DNA of 64,000 nt from Aurantimonas endophytica. Lineage in GTDB: Bacteria; Pseudomonadota; Alphaproteobacteria; Rhizobiales; Rhizobiaceae. Under the pieces are notes generated by a model. That model saw only the letters and a list, made by a program, of their open reading frames with translations, was not told where the DNA came from and did not search any database. Location: positions 1,302,001 through 1,366,000 of the forward strand of contig NZ_JACIEM010000001.1 of NCBI RefSeq assembly GCF_014196845.1, in the 5' to 3' direction. Below are positions 35,175 to 44,709 of the stretch, in pieces; the stretch's first letter is position 1; the number at the start of each line of letters is the position of its first letter. The position numbers were made by a program, and so were the translations under genes.

Positions 35175-36584
35175 TCAGGGTAAGATCTTGCCGGGGTTGA
35201 GAATATCCTTCGGGTCGAGAGCCGTCTTGATCGCCCGCATCACGTCAACCGCATCGCCGAGCTCGCGCCGCAGATAGCCCCTCTTGCCCTGGCCGACGCC
35301 GTGCTCGCCGGTGCAGGTGCCGTCCATCGCCACGGCGCGCTCCGCCAGCCGGGCCATGAACCCCTCCGCCGCCGCGATCTCGCGCGGGTCGGCAACGTCG
35401 AGCAGCAGCGTCGTGTGGAAATTGCCGTCACCGACATGGCCGACGATCGGCGCCAGCAGCCCCGAGGCCTCTATATCCGCTTGCGTCTCCGCGATGCATT
35501 CGGCGAGCCGCGAGATCGGCACGCAGACGTCGGTGGCAATCGCCTTCGCCCCCGGCCGCAGGCCCTGCGCCGCCCAATAGAGGTCGTGTCGGGCCTTCCA
35601 CAGCCGCGCCCGGTCCTCCGCCCTATCGGCGCTTTGGAATGGCCCGCCCCCGTGCTCGACGGCGATCGCCGCGAAGAGCTCCGCCTGCTCGGCGACGCCG
35701 GCGGGCGAGCCGTGGAACTCCAGGAACAGCGACGGCCGGGCCTCGAGGTCGAGCTGCGCATAGGCGATCGTCGCCTGCATCGACTGCGTGTCCATCAGCT
35801 CGATCCGGGCGACCGGCAGGCCGAGCTGGATCGTCTGGATCACAGCGTTGCAGGCGCTGTCGACGTCGGGAAACGGGCAGACGCCGGCGAGGATCGTCTC
35901 CGGGATGCCGTAAAGCTTCAAATTGAGGCTGGTGATGATGCCGAGCGTGCCTTCCGAGCCGACCAGGAGCCGCGTCAAGTCGTAGCCGGCGGATGTCTTC
36001 TTGGCGCGCCGCGCCGTGCGGATGACGCGCCCGTCCGCCATCACTGCCGTCAGGCCGATGACATTGTCGCGCATCGTCCCGTAGCGCACCGCGTTGGTTC
36101 CCGAGGCCCTGGTCGCCGCCATGCCGCCGAGGCTGGCATTGGCGCCCGGATCGATCGGGAAGAACAGGCCGGTGTCGCGCAGATAGGCGTTGAGCGCCTC
36201 GCGGGTGACGCCCGGCTCGACGACGCAGTCGAGATCTTCGGGATGCACCGCCAGCACCTTGTCCATGCGCGACAGGTCGAGCGAGATGCCGCCCTGCGGC
36301 GCGTTGATGTGGCCTTCCAGCGACGAGCCGGTGCCGAAGGCGACGATCGGCGTCGCATGGTCGCCGCAGATGCGGACGATTTCCTGCACCTCCGCCTCGG
36401 TCTCGGCGAACACCACGGCATCGGGCATCTGGTTCGGCAGATAGGTGGTCGAATGCGCATGCGCCCGACGCACGTCCTCGCCCGTCACCAACCGCTCGCC
36501 GAAGCGCTGCCGCAGCACCGCGACCGCGTCGCCGATCCCGTCCCGCCTGACCGGACGTTCGGCGAGTATGTCCTGAAGCGCCAT
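35175..36584 (-). CDS. FAD-linked oxidase, D-lactate dehydrogenase/GlcD-like
   Basis: A 469-aa flavoenzyme of the FAD_binding_4 / FAD-oxidase_C family. FAD binding: VAFGTGSSLEGHINAPQGGISLD with GANASLGGMAATRASGTNAVRYG. The C-terminal catalytic domain has GHVGDGNFHTTLLLD and GTCTGEHGVGQGKRGYL, the metal/substrate motifs of D-2-hydroxyacid dehydrogenases. It oxidises D-lactate, glycolate or a related hydroxyacid; the exact substrate cannot be read from sequence. GAGGGGG lies before the ATG at 36584. It is divergent from the thioesterase gene (117 bp). Confidence 0.92.
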   Translation of the reverse strand: MALQDILAERPVRRDGIGDAVAVLRQRFGERLVTGEDVRRAHAHSTTYLPNQMPDAVVFAETEAEVQEIVRICGDHATPIVAFGTGSSLEGHINAPQGGISLDLSRMDKVLAVHPEDLDCVVEPGVTREALNAYLRDTGLFFPIDPGANASLGGMAATRASGTNAVRYGTMRDNVIGLTAVMADGRVIRTARRAKKTSAGYDLTRLLVGSEGTLGIITSLNLKLYGIPETILAGVCPFPDVDSACNAVIQTIQLGLPVARIELMDTQSMQATIAYAQLDLEARPSLFLEFHGSPAGVAEQAELFAAIAVEHGGGPFQSADRAEDRARLWKARHDLYWAAQGLRPGAKAIATDVCVPISRLAECIAETQADIEASGLLAPIVGHVGDGNFHTTLLLDVADPREIAAAEGFMARLAERAVAMDGTCTGEHGVGQGKRGYLRRELGDAVDVMRAIKTALDPKDILNPGKILP

Positions 36585-36701
36585 GATTCCCCCCTCGGTC
36601 GACTGCTCTTGCGGATTGGATGCCACCGCCGGCTGCTTGCCCCGCGGCCCCGCCTCTGGCTTCTAGCGATAGCTTCGACCCGACGCCAATGCGAGACCGC
36701 G

Positions 36702-37193
36702 ATGACCGTCCGCCAGCCAGCGCCTTTTCGTTCCGATCTCATGGCCCTGGAGCCGGAATGGATCGACTATAACGGCCATCTCAACCTCGCCTACTACCAC
36801 GTCCTGTTCGACCGCGGCATCGACGGGCTGTTCGACGCGGTCGGGCTCGGCGAGGCCTATCGGGCGTCACGCGGCATGACCACCTACTCCGTGGAGACCC
36901 ATGTCTGCTATCTGCGCGAGGTGCCGCCCGGCTCGCTCGTCCGCGTCACCGCGCAGATCGTCGGGCTCGACGCCAAGCGGCTGCACGTGTTCCAGGAGAT
37001 GTTCCACGAGGATGGCTGGCGCGCCGCGACGCTGGAGGGTCTCAGCCTGTCCATCGACCAACGCGGGGACAGGCCGAGGGCCGCGCCGTTTCCGGACGAT
37101 GTCTACCAGCGTATCGCGGCGATGGCGGCGGAACACGCGCGGCTGCCGCGGCCGGACCGGATGGGGCGCCGGATCCCCCTGGTGCAGGCCTAG
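36702..37193 (+). CDS. Hotdog-fold acyl-CoA thioesterase family protein
   Basis: A 163-aa 4-hydroxybenzoyl-CoA-thioesterase-like protein. The signature is EWIDYNGHLNLAYYHVLFDRGID near residue 18, where the Asp or neighbouring polar residue acts in catalysis, and the central beta strands TYSVETHVCYLREVPPGSLVRVTAQI. Family members hydrolyse acyl-CoA thioesters; some in rhizobia cluster with carnitine degradation, but nothing here supports that. Start ATG 36702. It has no cofactors and no transmembrane segment. It is alone on this strand. Confidence 0.85.
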   Translation: MTVRQPAPFRSDLMALEPEWIDYNGHLNLAYYHVLFDRGIDGLFDAVGLGEAYRASRGMTTYSVETHVCYLREVPPGSLVRVTAQIVGLDAKRLHVFQEMFHEDGWRAATLEGLSLSIDQRGDRPRAAPFPDDVYQRIAAMAAEHARLPRPDRMGRRIPLVQA

Positions 37194-37227
37194 CATCCCT
37201 CGGGCACCCGCGAGCCGAACCCGCCGA

Positions 37228-39630
37228 TCAGAGGGCGATCTGCCCCTGCGATGTCTTGGACGGCTCGCCATCCGCCGCCGCGTCTTCCGGGAGTGGCGGC
37301 GAGGCCGCATGGTCAAGCTCGCGGGCCGGCTTCGGCCGGGCGAAGAGATAGCCCTGCACATGGGTGCAGCCCAGCGCCTGCAGGCAGGCGTATTGCGCCT
37401 CGGTCTCGACGCCCTCCGCAGTGGTCTCCATCCCGAGGCTCGTGCCGAGGCTGATGATCAGCTGTACCACCGACAAGGCTTCGGGCCCGGTGCTGAGGTC
37501 GCGAACGAAGGACTGGTCGATCTTGATCGTGTCGAAGGGAAAGCTGCGCAGATTGCTGAGCGAGGAATAGCCGGTGCCGAAATCGTCCATGGCGATCCGC
37601 ACGCCGAGATTCTTGAACTGGTGCAGCGTCGCAAGAGTCTGGTCGCTGGCTGCCAAAAGCACCGATTCGGTAATCTCCAGGTGCAGCCGCTCGGGCCTTA
37701 TCCCGGCAGCGGCCAGTGCCGAAATCACCGTCCGGGCCAGCGCGCCGCTGCGGAACTGCACCGCCGACAGGTTCACCGCGACGGTGAAGTGATCCGGCCA
37801 CCGGGCAGCCTCCTGCAGGGCCTGCCGCATCACCCATTCGCCCAGGGCGTCGATCAGGCCGGTGTCTTCGGCGACGGGAATGAACTCCGCGGGCGAAACC
37901 CACCCGCGGACCGGGTGCTGCCACCGCATCAGTGCTTCGTAGCCGCAGATGCTGCGCGTCTCGGTGTCGACCAGCGGTTGGTAATGCACCGAAATCTCGC
38001 CGCGTTGCAGGGCGCCGCGCAGATCCGCCTCGAACGTCTTGCGGAACAGGAGGTGGGCGTCCATCGCCGGCTCGAACAGCCGCGCACGTCCCTTCCCGTC
38101 GGCCTTGGCCTGGTAGAGCGCCAGGTCGGCTCGTTTCAACAGGTCCTCCGGGTGGCGGGCGTCCCCGGCATGCTCGGCGATCCCGATACTGACGCCGATG
38201 TCGATCTGCTTGCCCTCGATGGCGTAGGGACATGAAAGGAAAGCGATCAGTCGTCGGGCAAATTCGAGGCTGGCCTCGGTTCCATCGGGTGTCTCGTCGA
38301 GCACCGCGAACTCGTCGCCGCCGATCCGTGCGGCCAGGCGCCTTGTTCCCGCGCTGGATTCCAGCCGCTTGGCGACGACCTTCAGGAGTTCGTCGCCCGC
38401 GTGGTGCCCGAGCGTGTCGTTGACGTCCTTGAAGCCGTCCAGATCGAGCAGGAAAACCCTCGTGCGGCTTCCGTCATCCCGCGACCGCGAGACCGCGAAC
38501 TCCAGCCGCTCCTGGAACAGCGTGCGGTTCGGCAGGTCGGTCAGCGGGTCGTGATGCGCCATGTGCGCGATGCGGGCCTCGGCCTGGCGCCGTTCGCTGA
38601 TATCCTCGTAGGTGGCGAGCCAGCCACCATCGGGCAGAGGCTCGTGGGACACCGAGAAGGCCCGGCCGTCCTCGAGCTCCTGGGTAAACAGCGCCCCGTG
38701 CTTCTGCTTCACAAGCGGGCGCTGCCGGCGGGCGATCTGCTCGAAGGCGCTCACCTGGAGCCGGCCTGCGCTCCGCTCGATGATCTCCTCGGTCGTCGCG
38801 CCGGCCAGTTCGTGCTCCGGCAGACCGGTCAGCGCCGCGAAGCGCTCGTTGAACACTGCCAGGCGGCCGTTCGCGTCGAAGGTGCATAGCGCCTGGGACA
38901 TGTTCTCCAGCGCCGCGTCGAACCGTTCGTTCTGCGCCTGCAGGCTTCGCGTCGTCGCCTGCAGCCTGTCCGCGAGGTTTCGCAGCCGGCCCTGCGCGCG
39001 CATCAGCAGCCGGTTCTGGTTGAGCAGAAGGACGATGAGCGCGACGCCGCACAGGATCAGGCCGATGGCGAGCGCGGTGAAGATCGTGTGGAGTCGCTGC
39101 AGCGCCGCCTGGTCCTCCCCCGCAAGGCTGGCGCCATGGCTCGCCGCCCTGGCGGCCAGCGATGTCAGCTGGGCGTCGAGCGGCTCCAGCACTGCCAAGG
39201 CGGCCATGGCATCGGGAATGCTGACCGGCGGATTGGCGAGGAGGCCTTCGACGGTCTGCAATGCCTGGCGCAGATTGTCGATCGTGGCGAGGTGGGAGCG
39301 ATCGCTCTCGATGAAATGCCGGATGCTCCGCTCGTGGCCGATGGCTTCCGCCTCGCTGTCGAACACGGCGAGCCGGCTGAACAGGATGTCGAGCCGGAGC
39401 TGAAGCTCGTCGTGACTGACGTTCCGGCCGGGTATGGCGTAGGCCGCGAGCCGATGCTCGAGGCGCATGAACTCCGAGACGCCCTGGCTGACGGTCCATG
39501 CCGCGTTGTAGCGGGAGACGCTGTGGAGGGCATCCTGCCGCGCCACGATGACATAGGAGAGATAGAACGTCGCCGCGGCGAAACAGCAGACGGTCGCGGC
39601 AAGCAGCCATTGCAGGGTCTTGAGCGACAT
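37228..39630 (-). CDS. Membrane GGDEF/EAL cyclic di-GMP protein with PAS domain
   Basis: An 800-aa protein: N-terminal helix (about 8-30), periplasmic domain, second helix (about 185-207), coiled coil, PAS (about 240-340), GGDEF and EAL. The cyclase motif is RIGGDEF but no RxxD inhibitory site precedes it. The EAL part has YEALMRW, DDFGTGYSSLSNL, IKIDQSFVRDL and EAQYACLQALGCTHVQGY, all catalytic acids and Lys present, so phosphodiesterase activity is expected. The upstream gene (molybdopterin-fold periplasmic protein) is 14 bp away on the same strand and is the likely sensor partner. Start at ATG 39630; GTG 39642 is also possible. Confidence 0.92.
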   Translation of the reverse strand: MSLKTLQWLLAATVCCFAAATFYLSYVIVARQDALHSVSRYNAAWTVSQGVSEFMRLEHRLAAYAIPGRNVSHDELQLRLDILFSRLAVFDSEAEAIGHERSIRHFIESDRSHLATIDNLRQALQTVEGLLANPPVSIPDAMAALAVLEPLDAQLTSLAARAASHGASLAGEDQAALQRLHTIFTALAIGLILCGVALIVLLLNQNRLLMRAQGRLRNLADRLQATTRSLQAQNERFDAALENMSQALCTFDANGRLAVFNERFAALTGLPEHELAGATTEEIIERSAGRLQVSAFEQIARRQRPLVKQKHGALFTQELEDGRAFSVSHEPLPDGGWLATYEDISERRQAEARIAHMAHHDPLTDLPNRTLFQERLEFAVSRSRDDGSRTRVFLLDLDGFKDVNDTLGHHAGDELLKVVAKRLESSAGTRRLAARIGGDEFAVLDETPDGTEASLEFARRLIAFLSCPYAIEGKQIDIGVSIGIAEHAGDARHPEDLLKRADLALYQAKADGKGRARLFEPAMDAHLLFRKTFEADLRGALQRGEISVHYQPLVDTETRSICGYEALMRWQHPVRGWVSPAEFIPVAEDTGLIDALGEWVMRQALQEAARWPDHFTVAVNLSAVQFRSGALARTVISALAAAGIRPERLHLEITESVLLAASDQTLATLHQFKNLGVRIAMDDFGTGYSSLSNLRSFPFDTIKIDQSFVRDLSTGPEALSVVQLIISLGTSLGMETTAEGVETEAQYACLQALGCTHVQGYLFARPKPARELDHAASPPLPEDAAADGEPSKTSQGQIAL

Positions 39631-39644
39631 CGCCTGCTGCACGC

Positions 39645-40154
39645 CTAGTCGACCACCAGCGACCGGAGCTGCCAGACGGACCGACTGAAATAGGTCTGGC
39701 TCTGCAGTTCGGGATCGCTGTCGTAGGGATAGACGATGAAGAGCGGGCCGTGATCGCGGATCGTCATGTACTCGCCGTCCCGTTTCAATGCCAGGATAGG
39801 GCCGAAACGGGTGAAATCGCTGATCGGGATGACGGTGACGTAATCGTTCAGGGCGGTGGCGGTGACGGTCTCGCCGGTTGCGCCGACAGCCGTCATCAAT
39901 GTTTCGAGCAGCACGCCTTCGAACGTGGTGACGCCGTCGCGCCAGGGCGTCCGCGTCTGGAAGCTGACGGTCCCCAGAGCCTCGAGCATGGCGCGGTCGA
40001 ACTGTGCTGTCCCGTCGACATTGGTGGATGTGATCTTGCCGGAGACGGTCAGTATTGTTTCGCCGGTGGGCGCGGCGAGCATCTCGGCTTGTGCAGGGGG
40101 CAGGATCGCGAACCAGCATGCTGCGATCAACGCCCTGAACGGGCTCCTCTGCAC
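39645..40154 (-). CDS. Periplasmic molybdopterin-binding-fold protein paired with c-di-GMP enzyme
   Basis: A 169-aa exported protein (signal peptide to about residue 23, PPAQAEM). The rest resembles the oxidoreductase molybdopterin-binding (SUOX-like) fold: ILTVSGKITSTN, FDRAMLEALGTVSF, the VTTFEGVLLETLM segment, and MTIRDHGPLFIVYPYDS with the final WQLRSLVVD. No cofactor-ligating Cys is present, so it probably binds no molybdenum. Such proteins recur next to GGDEF/EAL genes, where they may act as periplasmic ligand sensors. It is translated just ahead of the GGDEF/EAL gene (14-bp gap). Confidence 0.8.
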   Translation of the reverse strand: MQRSPFRALIAACWFAILPPAQAEMLAAPTGETILTVSGKITSTNVDGTAQFDRAMLEALGTVSFQTRTPWRDGVTTFEGVLLETLMTAVGATGETVTATALNDYVTVIPISDFTRFGPILALKRDGEYMTIRDHGPLFIVYPYDSDPELQSQTYFSRSVWQLRSLVVD

Positions 40155-40321
40155 GGGCTGTCTCCTCGGGTTGCCGAAACGAAATGTCTCTGCAGCAGCA
40201 GGCTATAGCATTCCGGCGCTAAGAGCAGGTGAACAGACCCGCTCGTATTTTCCGGGTTTGCGGCCCTGCAGCCCGACCTCTCGTAACGACGTCTCGGCCA
40301 GTGGCCGGGCGCGGCAGAGCC

Positions 40322-42889
40322 TCAGTCAGAGGTCCCTACCAGCTCCCTTGCCCCCTGCGCCGGCTCGCCGGCGGCGGCCTGCGAGCGCGGCTCGGATGCA
40401 GCGACACGACGCCCGGCATTGTCCTCTTCGCGGCGCAGCGCGGTCTTCTCGATCTCCTCCCTCACCTTCGGATAGGCCTTGAGGAAGCGGTCGAAATCCT
40501 CCGCGGCCAGCACCAGCACGTTGCAATAGGTCAGCGCCACGACGTCGGCGCCGCGTGGTCGACCGGTCAGGAGCGCGATCTCGCCGAAGAACTCTCCCTG
40601 CCCCAGCGTGATGGTCTGGTCCTCGCGCCGCACCTCCACGACGCCCGAAGCGATGAAATACAGCCCGGTCGGCAGATCGCCCTTGCGCGCAAGATAGCCG
40701 CCCGGCAGCACGATCCGCGGCTTGAGGCGTCGTGCCAGCCGCTTCACCCGCTTGTCGTCGAGATGGCGAAAGATCTGCAGCGACCGGATCATGTCCAGCG
40801 TGTTCAGCTTCAGGTCGAGCTGTCTTCTCTCGCGCAGCGGCCCCCGCACGAGAACCGCGCGGCGCAGATCCTGGTGGATCTCAAGCGCCAGGATGCCTTC
40901 CTCGAACAGATCGTCGAAATGGCTCAGCTCCTGCTGTTCGCCGAGCTGCGACAGGAACTCCTCTTCCACCGCCGTCGCGTATTCCGGATATTGCAGGCGC
41001 AAGGCCTGCAGCCCGTTATTGGCTGCGTCGTGGCGGCTCTTGACGATCTCTGTGAGGATCGCCCCGATGCGCGCGCCGAGCAGCGGCGTGATCCGCTGCG
41101 GAATGTATTCCAGAAGCTCCGTAGTGAGCAGACTGAGAACCAGCAGCGTCTCGAACCGGCGTATCAGCCGCCGCGTCAGGAACCTGTCGATCGAGAAGCG
41201 GAAATGCAGCTCGTAGGCGACACGGAATCCACGGCCGTATTCGAGGCTTTCTCGCGCCGCCCGGTTGTAGCCGACACGCCCGTCGCTCCGGGCTCCTTCC
41301 ACCAGGCGTTCGGCATGGCTCAGCATGGCGCCGACGGCATCGACCGCGATCGTGCCGCGCCCGTGATGCTGCAGGATCAGTTCCTTCTCGCGCGTGGCCA
41401 GCGCGATCAGGCCGAGCGTGACCCGCTGGCGGTCGGTCAGCACCTCCTCGATGTCGAGCGTCGAGGCCTCCTCGATCCGCGACCGGTAGGTGCCGATCAC
41501 CGCCCCGCTCGCCTCGCTGTTGAGGCCGTAGCGCCGCGCCGTCAGTTCCAGCGTGTCCTTCACCTCGGCGAGCGTCAGGGCCAGGACCTGGTTGCGCACG
41601 GCACTATCGACCGGGGAGAGCCGGTCGAGCTTCAGCCAGTGGATGACCCGGTGCAGGGTCAGGCCGTTGACGAAGAGGGTGAACAGCACGAAGCCGGTCG
41701 CCGTGACGGCGATGAACCGCTTGAGTTCCGGCTCGACGAAGGCGTTCTCGGTGACCACCAGCGCCAGCGCCAGGGTCACCGCGCCGCGCAGCCCGCCCCA
41801 GAAGATCGTCACGCTGTACGGCAGGCTGACCGGCCGGGCGGCGCCGATGGCGCTGAGCGCCGGCAGCACCAGGAAGAGCACCACCGCTCGGGCAGCCAGG
41901 GCCGCCACCACCGCCGTCAGGACGATGAGCAGATCCTGGAACCGCACTTCGGACAAGATGCGCGGCACCAGGATCGCGGCGAGAAGGAACACCAGCGACC
42001 CGGCCCAGAACCCGATCTGTTCCCAGACATCGCGCAGATAGCGCCAGTTGCTCGGCGCGATTCGCGCCGGCACCATGGCCGAGACCGCCAGTCCTGCGAC
42101 CACCACCGCCACCACGCCCGAGACCCCGAGGAACTGGTCCGACAGGATGTAGATCGCGTAGACGGCGCCGAGCGTCAGCGTGACTTCGGCCGACCGGATG
42201 CCGCCGATCAGTGGCAGGGCAAGACTGAGCGCATAGCCGCCGACGAAGCCCGCCAGTGCGCCGCCGAGAAAGGCGGTGCCGAAGCGCACCAGCGCGTCCG
42301 AGGCTTCCAGTGGCTGGTTGGAAACGATGACCGTCAGGAGCAGCGAGAACAGCGCGATGGCGGCGGCGTCGTTGAGAAGGCTTTCCCCTTCCACCAGTCG
42401 GGTGAGACGTGCCGGCGCGCCGAGTTCGCGGAAGATCGCGACGACCGCCGCCGGATCGGTGGTGGCGACGATCGAGCCGAGCAGCAGCGCACCCACCAGC
42501 GAGATGCCGAACAGGGCGTTGAGGCTGAACCCGATCACCGCGGCCGCCAGGACGACGGCGACGACCGCCAGCACCAGGATCGGTACCGCGTCATCCATGA
42601 CCCGCCGGACGTCGATCATGATCGACGCCTGGAACAGCAGGAGCGGCAGGAACACGTAGAGGAAGATCGACGAGCGGACCGGCAGGTTCACGATCGGCGA
42701 GACGATCACGTTGAACGCGTCCGTGACCGGCGTCGCCAGGAGAAACGCCGCGAGAAACCCCAGCGCCACGCCGACCGCCGCCAGCAGAATGGTCGACGGC
42801 AGCTGGAAGCGTGCCGCCACCGGCTGCAGCGCCGCGACGATCAGCAGCAGGCTCGCCACTACGAGGATGATTGCCGCAACGTCGAACAA
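40322..42889 (-). CDS. CPA1 cation:proton antiporter with C-terminal cyclic-nucleotide-binding domain
   Basis: An 855-aa inner-membrane antiporter. About 12 helices occupy residues 1-410 with the CPA1 motifs GSIVATTDPAAVVAIFRELGAP and EGESLLNDAAAIALFSLL. A long helical cytoplasmic region follows, then a CAP_ED cyclic-nucleotide-binding domain near 720-830 with GQGEFFGEIALLTGRPRGADV. It resembles Na+/H+ exchangers of the SOS1/NhaP type and is expected to be gated by cAMP or cGMP. The C-terminus is a short charged tail. It starts at 42889, giving a 239-bp gap to the plus-strand gene upstream. Confidence 0.92.
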   Translation of the reverse strand: MFDVAAIILVVASLLLIVAALQPVAARFQLPSTILLAAVGVALGFLAAFLLATPVTDAFNVIVSPIVNLPVRSSIFLYVFLPLLLFQASIMIDVRRVMDDAVPILVLAVVAVVLAAAVIGFSLNALFGISLVGALLLGSIVATTDPAAVVAIFRELGAPARLTRLVEGESLLNDAAAIALFSLLLTVIVSNQPLEASDALVRFGTAFLGGALAGFVGGYALSLALPLIGGIRSAEVTLTLGAVYAIYILSDQFLGVSGVVAVVVAGLAVSAMVPARIAPSNWRYLRDVWEQIGFWAGSLVFLLAAILVPRILSEVRFQDLLIVLTAVVAALAARAVVLFLVLPALSAIGAARPVSLPYSVTIFWGGLRGAVTLALALVVTENAFVEPELKRFIAVTATGFVLFTLFVNGLTLHRVIHWLKLDRLSPVDSAVRNQVLALTLAEVKDTLELTARRYGLNSEASGAVIGTYRSRIEEASTLDIEEVLTDRQRVTLGLIALATREKELILQHHGRGTIAVDAVGAMLSHAERLVEGARSDGRVGYNRAARESLEYGRGFRVAYELHFRFSIDRFLTRRLIRRFETLLVLSLLTTELLEYIPQRITPLLGARIGAILTEIVKSRHDAANNGLQALRLQYPEYATAVEEEFLSQLGEQQELSHFDDLFEEGILALEIHQDLRRAVLVRGPLRERRQLDLKLNTLDMIRSLQIFRHLDDKRVKRLARRLKPRIVLPGGYLARKGDLPTGLYFIASGVVEVRREDQTITLGQGEFFGEIALLTGRPRGADVVALTYCNVLVLAAEDFDRFLKAYPKVREEIEKTALRREEDNAGRRVAASEPRSQAAAGEPAQGARELVGTSD

Positions 42890-43128
42890 AGCTATGCCCT
42901 GGTTTCAGATGATCGGGCCGCGAGCGTCTCGCCGACTGATCGCTGCGCGGTGGATACGGGAGGACCCAACATAGCAGCAGGGCCGTTCCGTGGCGCAATC
43001 GCTGCAACGCGCTCGGGTCGTGGAAAATCCGCCGTCACCGCGACCAGGGCTCGGGCGCCGGCCGCGATTCGACAATTGATGAATCTTCCGTTACTCGCCC
43101 GCCGTTCGCAACAGACCATGAGGATCGC

Positions 43129-43557
43129 GTGAGCAGATCGAGAGCCGATATGCCGGGCCGGCTGGAACTGCTGATCGACCGGTATTACTGGCTGCAGCAA
43201 TCCCGGCAGCAGACCGCCCGTCGCGACGGGCAGGTCCTGGCGGCCACGCTGGCGGCAACCCTCCTGTTTCTAGTGGGTCCCACCCTTGGCGTAGACGCGG
43301 TGGGCCTGGCCTGGTTTGAGAGCGCCGTTCTTGCCCTTGCCGCGGCCTATGTTCTCGCCACGCTTGGACGCCGCATGCGCACGCTCGATTGCGCGGCTCG
43401 CGCGGAGCGGGAACTGGAGGATGCCGGCTACGGCGTGCTCGGCGGCGTGGTTCACGACCGGCGGGGCCGTGTCGTCGAGCGACCGTCCGGCCTTGCTTTT
43501 CCCTTCGAGACGCCCAACCCGCGTGCCGCGCTCCTGTCTCGCGGTACAGGGATCTAA
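43129..43557 (+). CDS. Small two-helix membrane protein, unknown
   Basis: A 142-aa protein. Two transmembrane helices lie at about 37-57 and 63-83 (VLAATLAATLLFLVGPTLGV and AVLALAAAYVLATLG), followed by a cytoplasmic domain of about 55 residues with AERELEDAGYGVLGGVVHDRRGRVVERP. The GTG at 43129 has GAGGAT before it; ATG 43150 is an alternative. No family was recognised. Nothing links it to its neighbours except the convergent dienelactone hydrolase gene 125 bp away. Confidence 0.6.
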   Translation: MSRSRADMPGRLELLIDRYYWLQQSRQQTARRDGQVLAATLAATLLFLVGPTLGVDAVGLAWFESAVLALAAAYVLATLGRRMRTLDCAARAERELEDAGYGVLGGVVHDRRGRVVERPSGLAFPFETPNPRAALLSRGTGI

Positions 43558-43681
43558 GGCGCCGGCGCCGGCACGGACGGCGCCATTGATCACCAGCCAT
43601 GGCCGGAACGGCTCCGGCGAAACGGATGCGCCCTTGCGCGGCGGCCTCCCGAGACCTCACCCGCGAAGCGAGGACATCAGG

Positions 43682-44566
43682 TCAATCGTCGACCAGGTGC
43701 TCCTTGAGAAAAGTCACCGTCCGCTCGAAGGCAAGGTCGGACGCCTGCTTGTCGTAGCGGGCTGCCGAGGTGTCGTTGTTGAAGGCGTGATTGACGCCCT
43801 CGTAGACATGGATCTCGTGCTCGACACCGGCTGCCTCGAGCGCCGCGCGATAGGCCTCGATCCCGGCATTGATGCGCTCGTCGAGCCCGGCATAGTGCAG
43901 CAGCAGCGCGGCCCTGATCTTGGGCGCGTCCGCAGGGTCGGGCTGCCGGCCGTAATAGGCGACGCCCGCCAGAAGCGCCGAATCGGCCACCGCCATGCTG
44001 TTGACCAGGCCGCCGCCCCAGCAGAACCCGACCACGCCGACCTTGCCGTTCGAGCCCGGCAATGCGGCCAGCCACTCGCGGGAGGCGACCGCCTCAGCGA
44101 CGGTCCGCTCGCCGTCGAGCCCGCCGATCATCTCGCGCGCCGCGTCCTCGTCCGGTGGCGTACCGCCCGCCGAGGAGAGAAAGTCAGGCGCCACCGCAAT
44201 GAACCCGTCCAGCGCGAAACGCCGCGCCACGTCCTGGATATGCGCGTTGAGACCGCGGTTTTCGTGGATGACGAGAACGCCGGGGAACGGCCCCTCGCCC
44301 TCCGCCGGCTTGGCGACATAGGCGCGCATCTCCGTGTCGCCCGCCGGAAATCTCGCCCACACCGTCGACAGGCGCGCATCCCGCGGATCGACGATGGCGG
44401 CCCGCGCCGGCGACGCCGCGATCAGCGGCAGGATCGCCGCCGCGGCGGCGGCCGAGCCGGCAAGTCCGGTCAACCGCGCCATGAAGCCGCGCCGGTCGAG
44501 CGTCAGGTGGGTATATTCGTCGTAGGCGTCTATCATCGCCTGGGTGATCTTCGGCGTCCCGGTCAT
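43682..44566 (-). CDS. Exported dienelactone hydrolase-family enzyme
   Basis: A 294-aa alpha/beta hydrolase. The N-terminus carries a twin-Arg-like signal, DRRGFMARLTGLAGSAAAAAA, so it is probably Tat-exported. The nucleophile is Cys in VGFCWGGGLVNS, with Asp in YAGLDERINAG and His in GVNHAFNND, the DLH triad. Substrate unknown; homologues are annotated carboxymethylenebutenolidase but act on diverse lactones or esters. ATG 44566 has AGGGGGAT upstream and is preferred over the longer frame at 44692. It is divergent to uvrD (143 bp). Confidence 0.88.
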   Translation of the reverse strand: MTGTPKITQAMIDAYDEYTHLTLDRRGFMARLTGLAGSAAAAAAILPLIAASPARAAIVDPRDARLSTVWARFPAGDTEMRAYVAKPAEGEGPFPGVLVIHENRGLNAHIQDVARRFALDGFIAVAPDFLSSAGGTPPDEDAAREMIGGLDGERTVAEAVASREWLAALPGSNGKVGVVGFCWGGGLVNSMAVADSALLAGVAYYGRQPDPADAPKIRAALLLHYAGLDERINAGIEAYRAALEAAGVEHEIHVYEGVNHAFNNDTSAARYDKQASDLAFERTVTFLKEHLVDD

Positions 44567-44709
44567 GCGGATCCCCCTGTCGCCTCGCCGGTCACTGCGA
44601 GCCGCTCCCACGATAGCGGCGCCGCGCGGGGGAGCCAAGCCCGGGTGCCGCGGCGCATCGACCGGCCGTTCCCCTAGTGTTCCGGGCGCCATCCATTACA
44701 TAAAGAACG

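Noticed and set aside
39750-40208. 152-aa plus-strand frame over the molybdopterin-fold gene
   Set aside because: No start signal; the minus-strand gene has a signal peptide and family pattern.
40229-43132. 967-aa open frame antisense to the cNMP-domain antiporter
   Set aside because: It is rich in Arg, Gln and Asp in a pattern typical of antisense frames over a membrane protein gene, with no hydrophobic or catalytic structure; the minus-strand antiporter is unmistakable.
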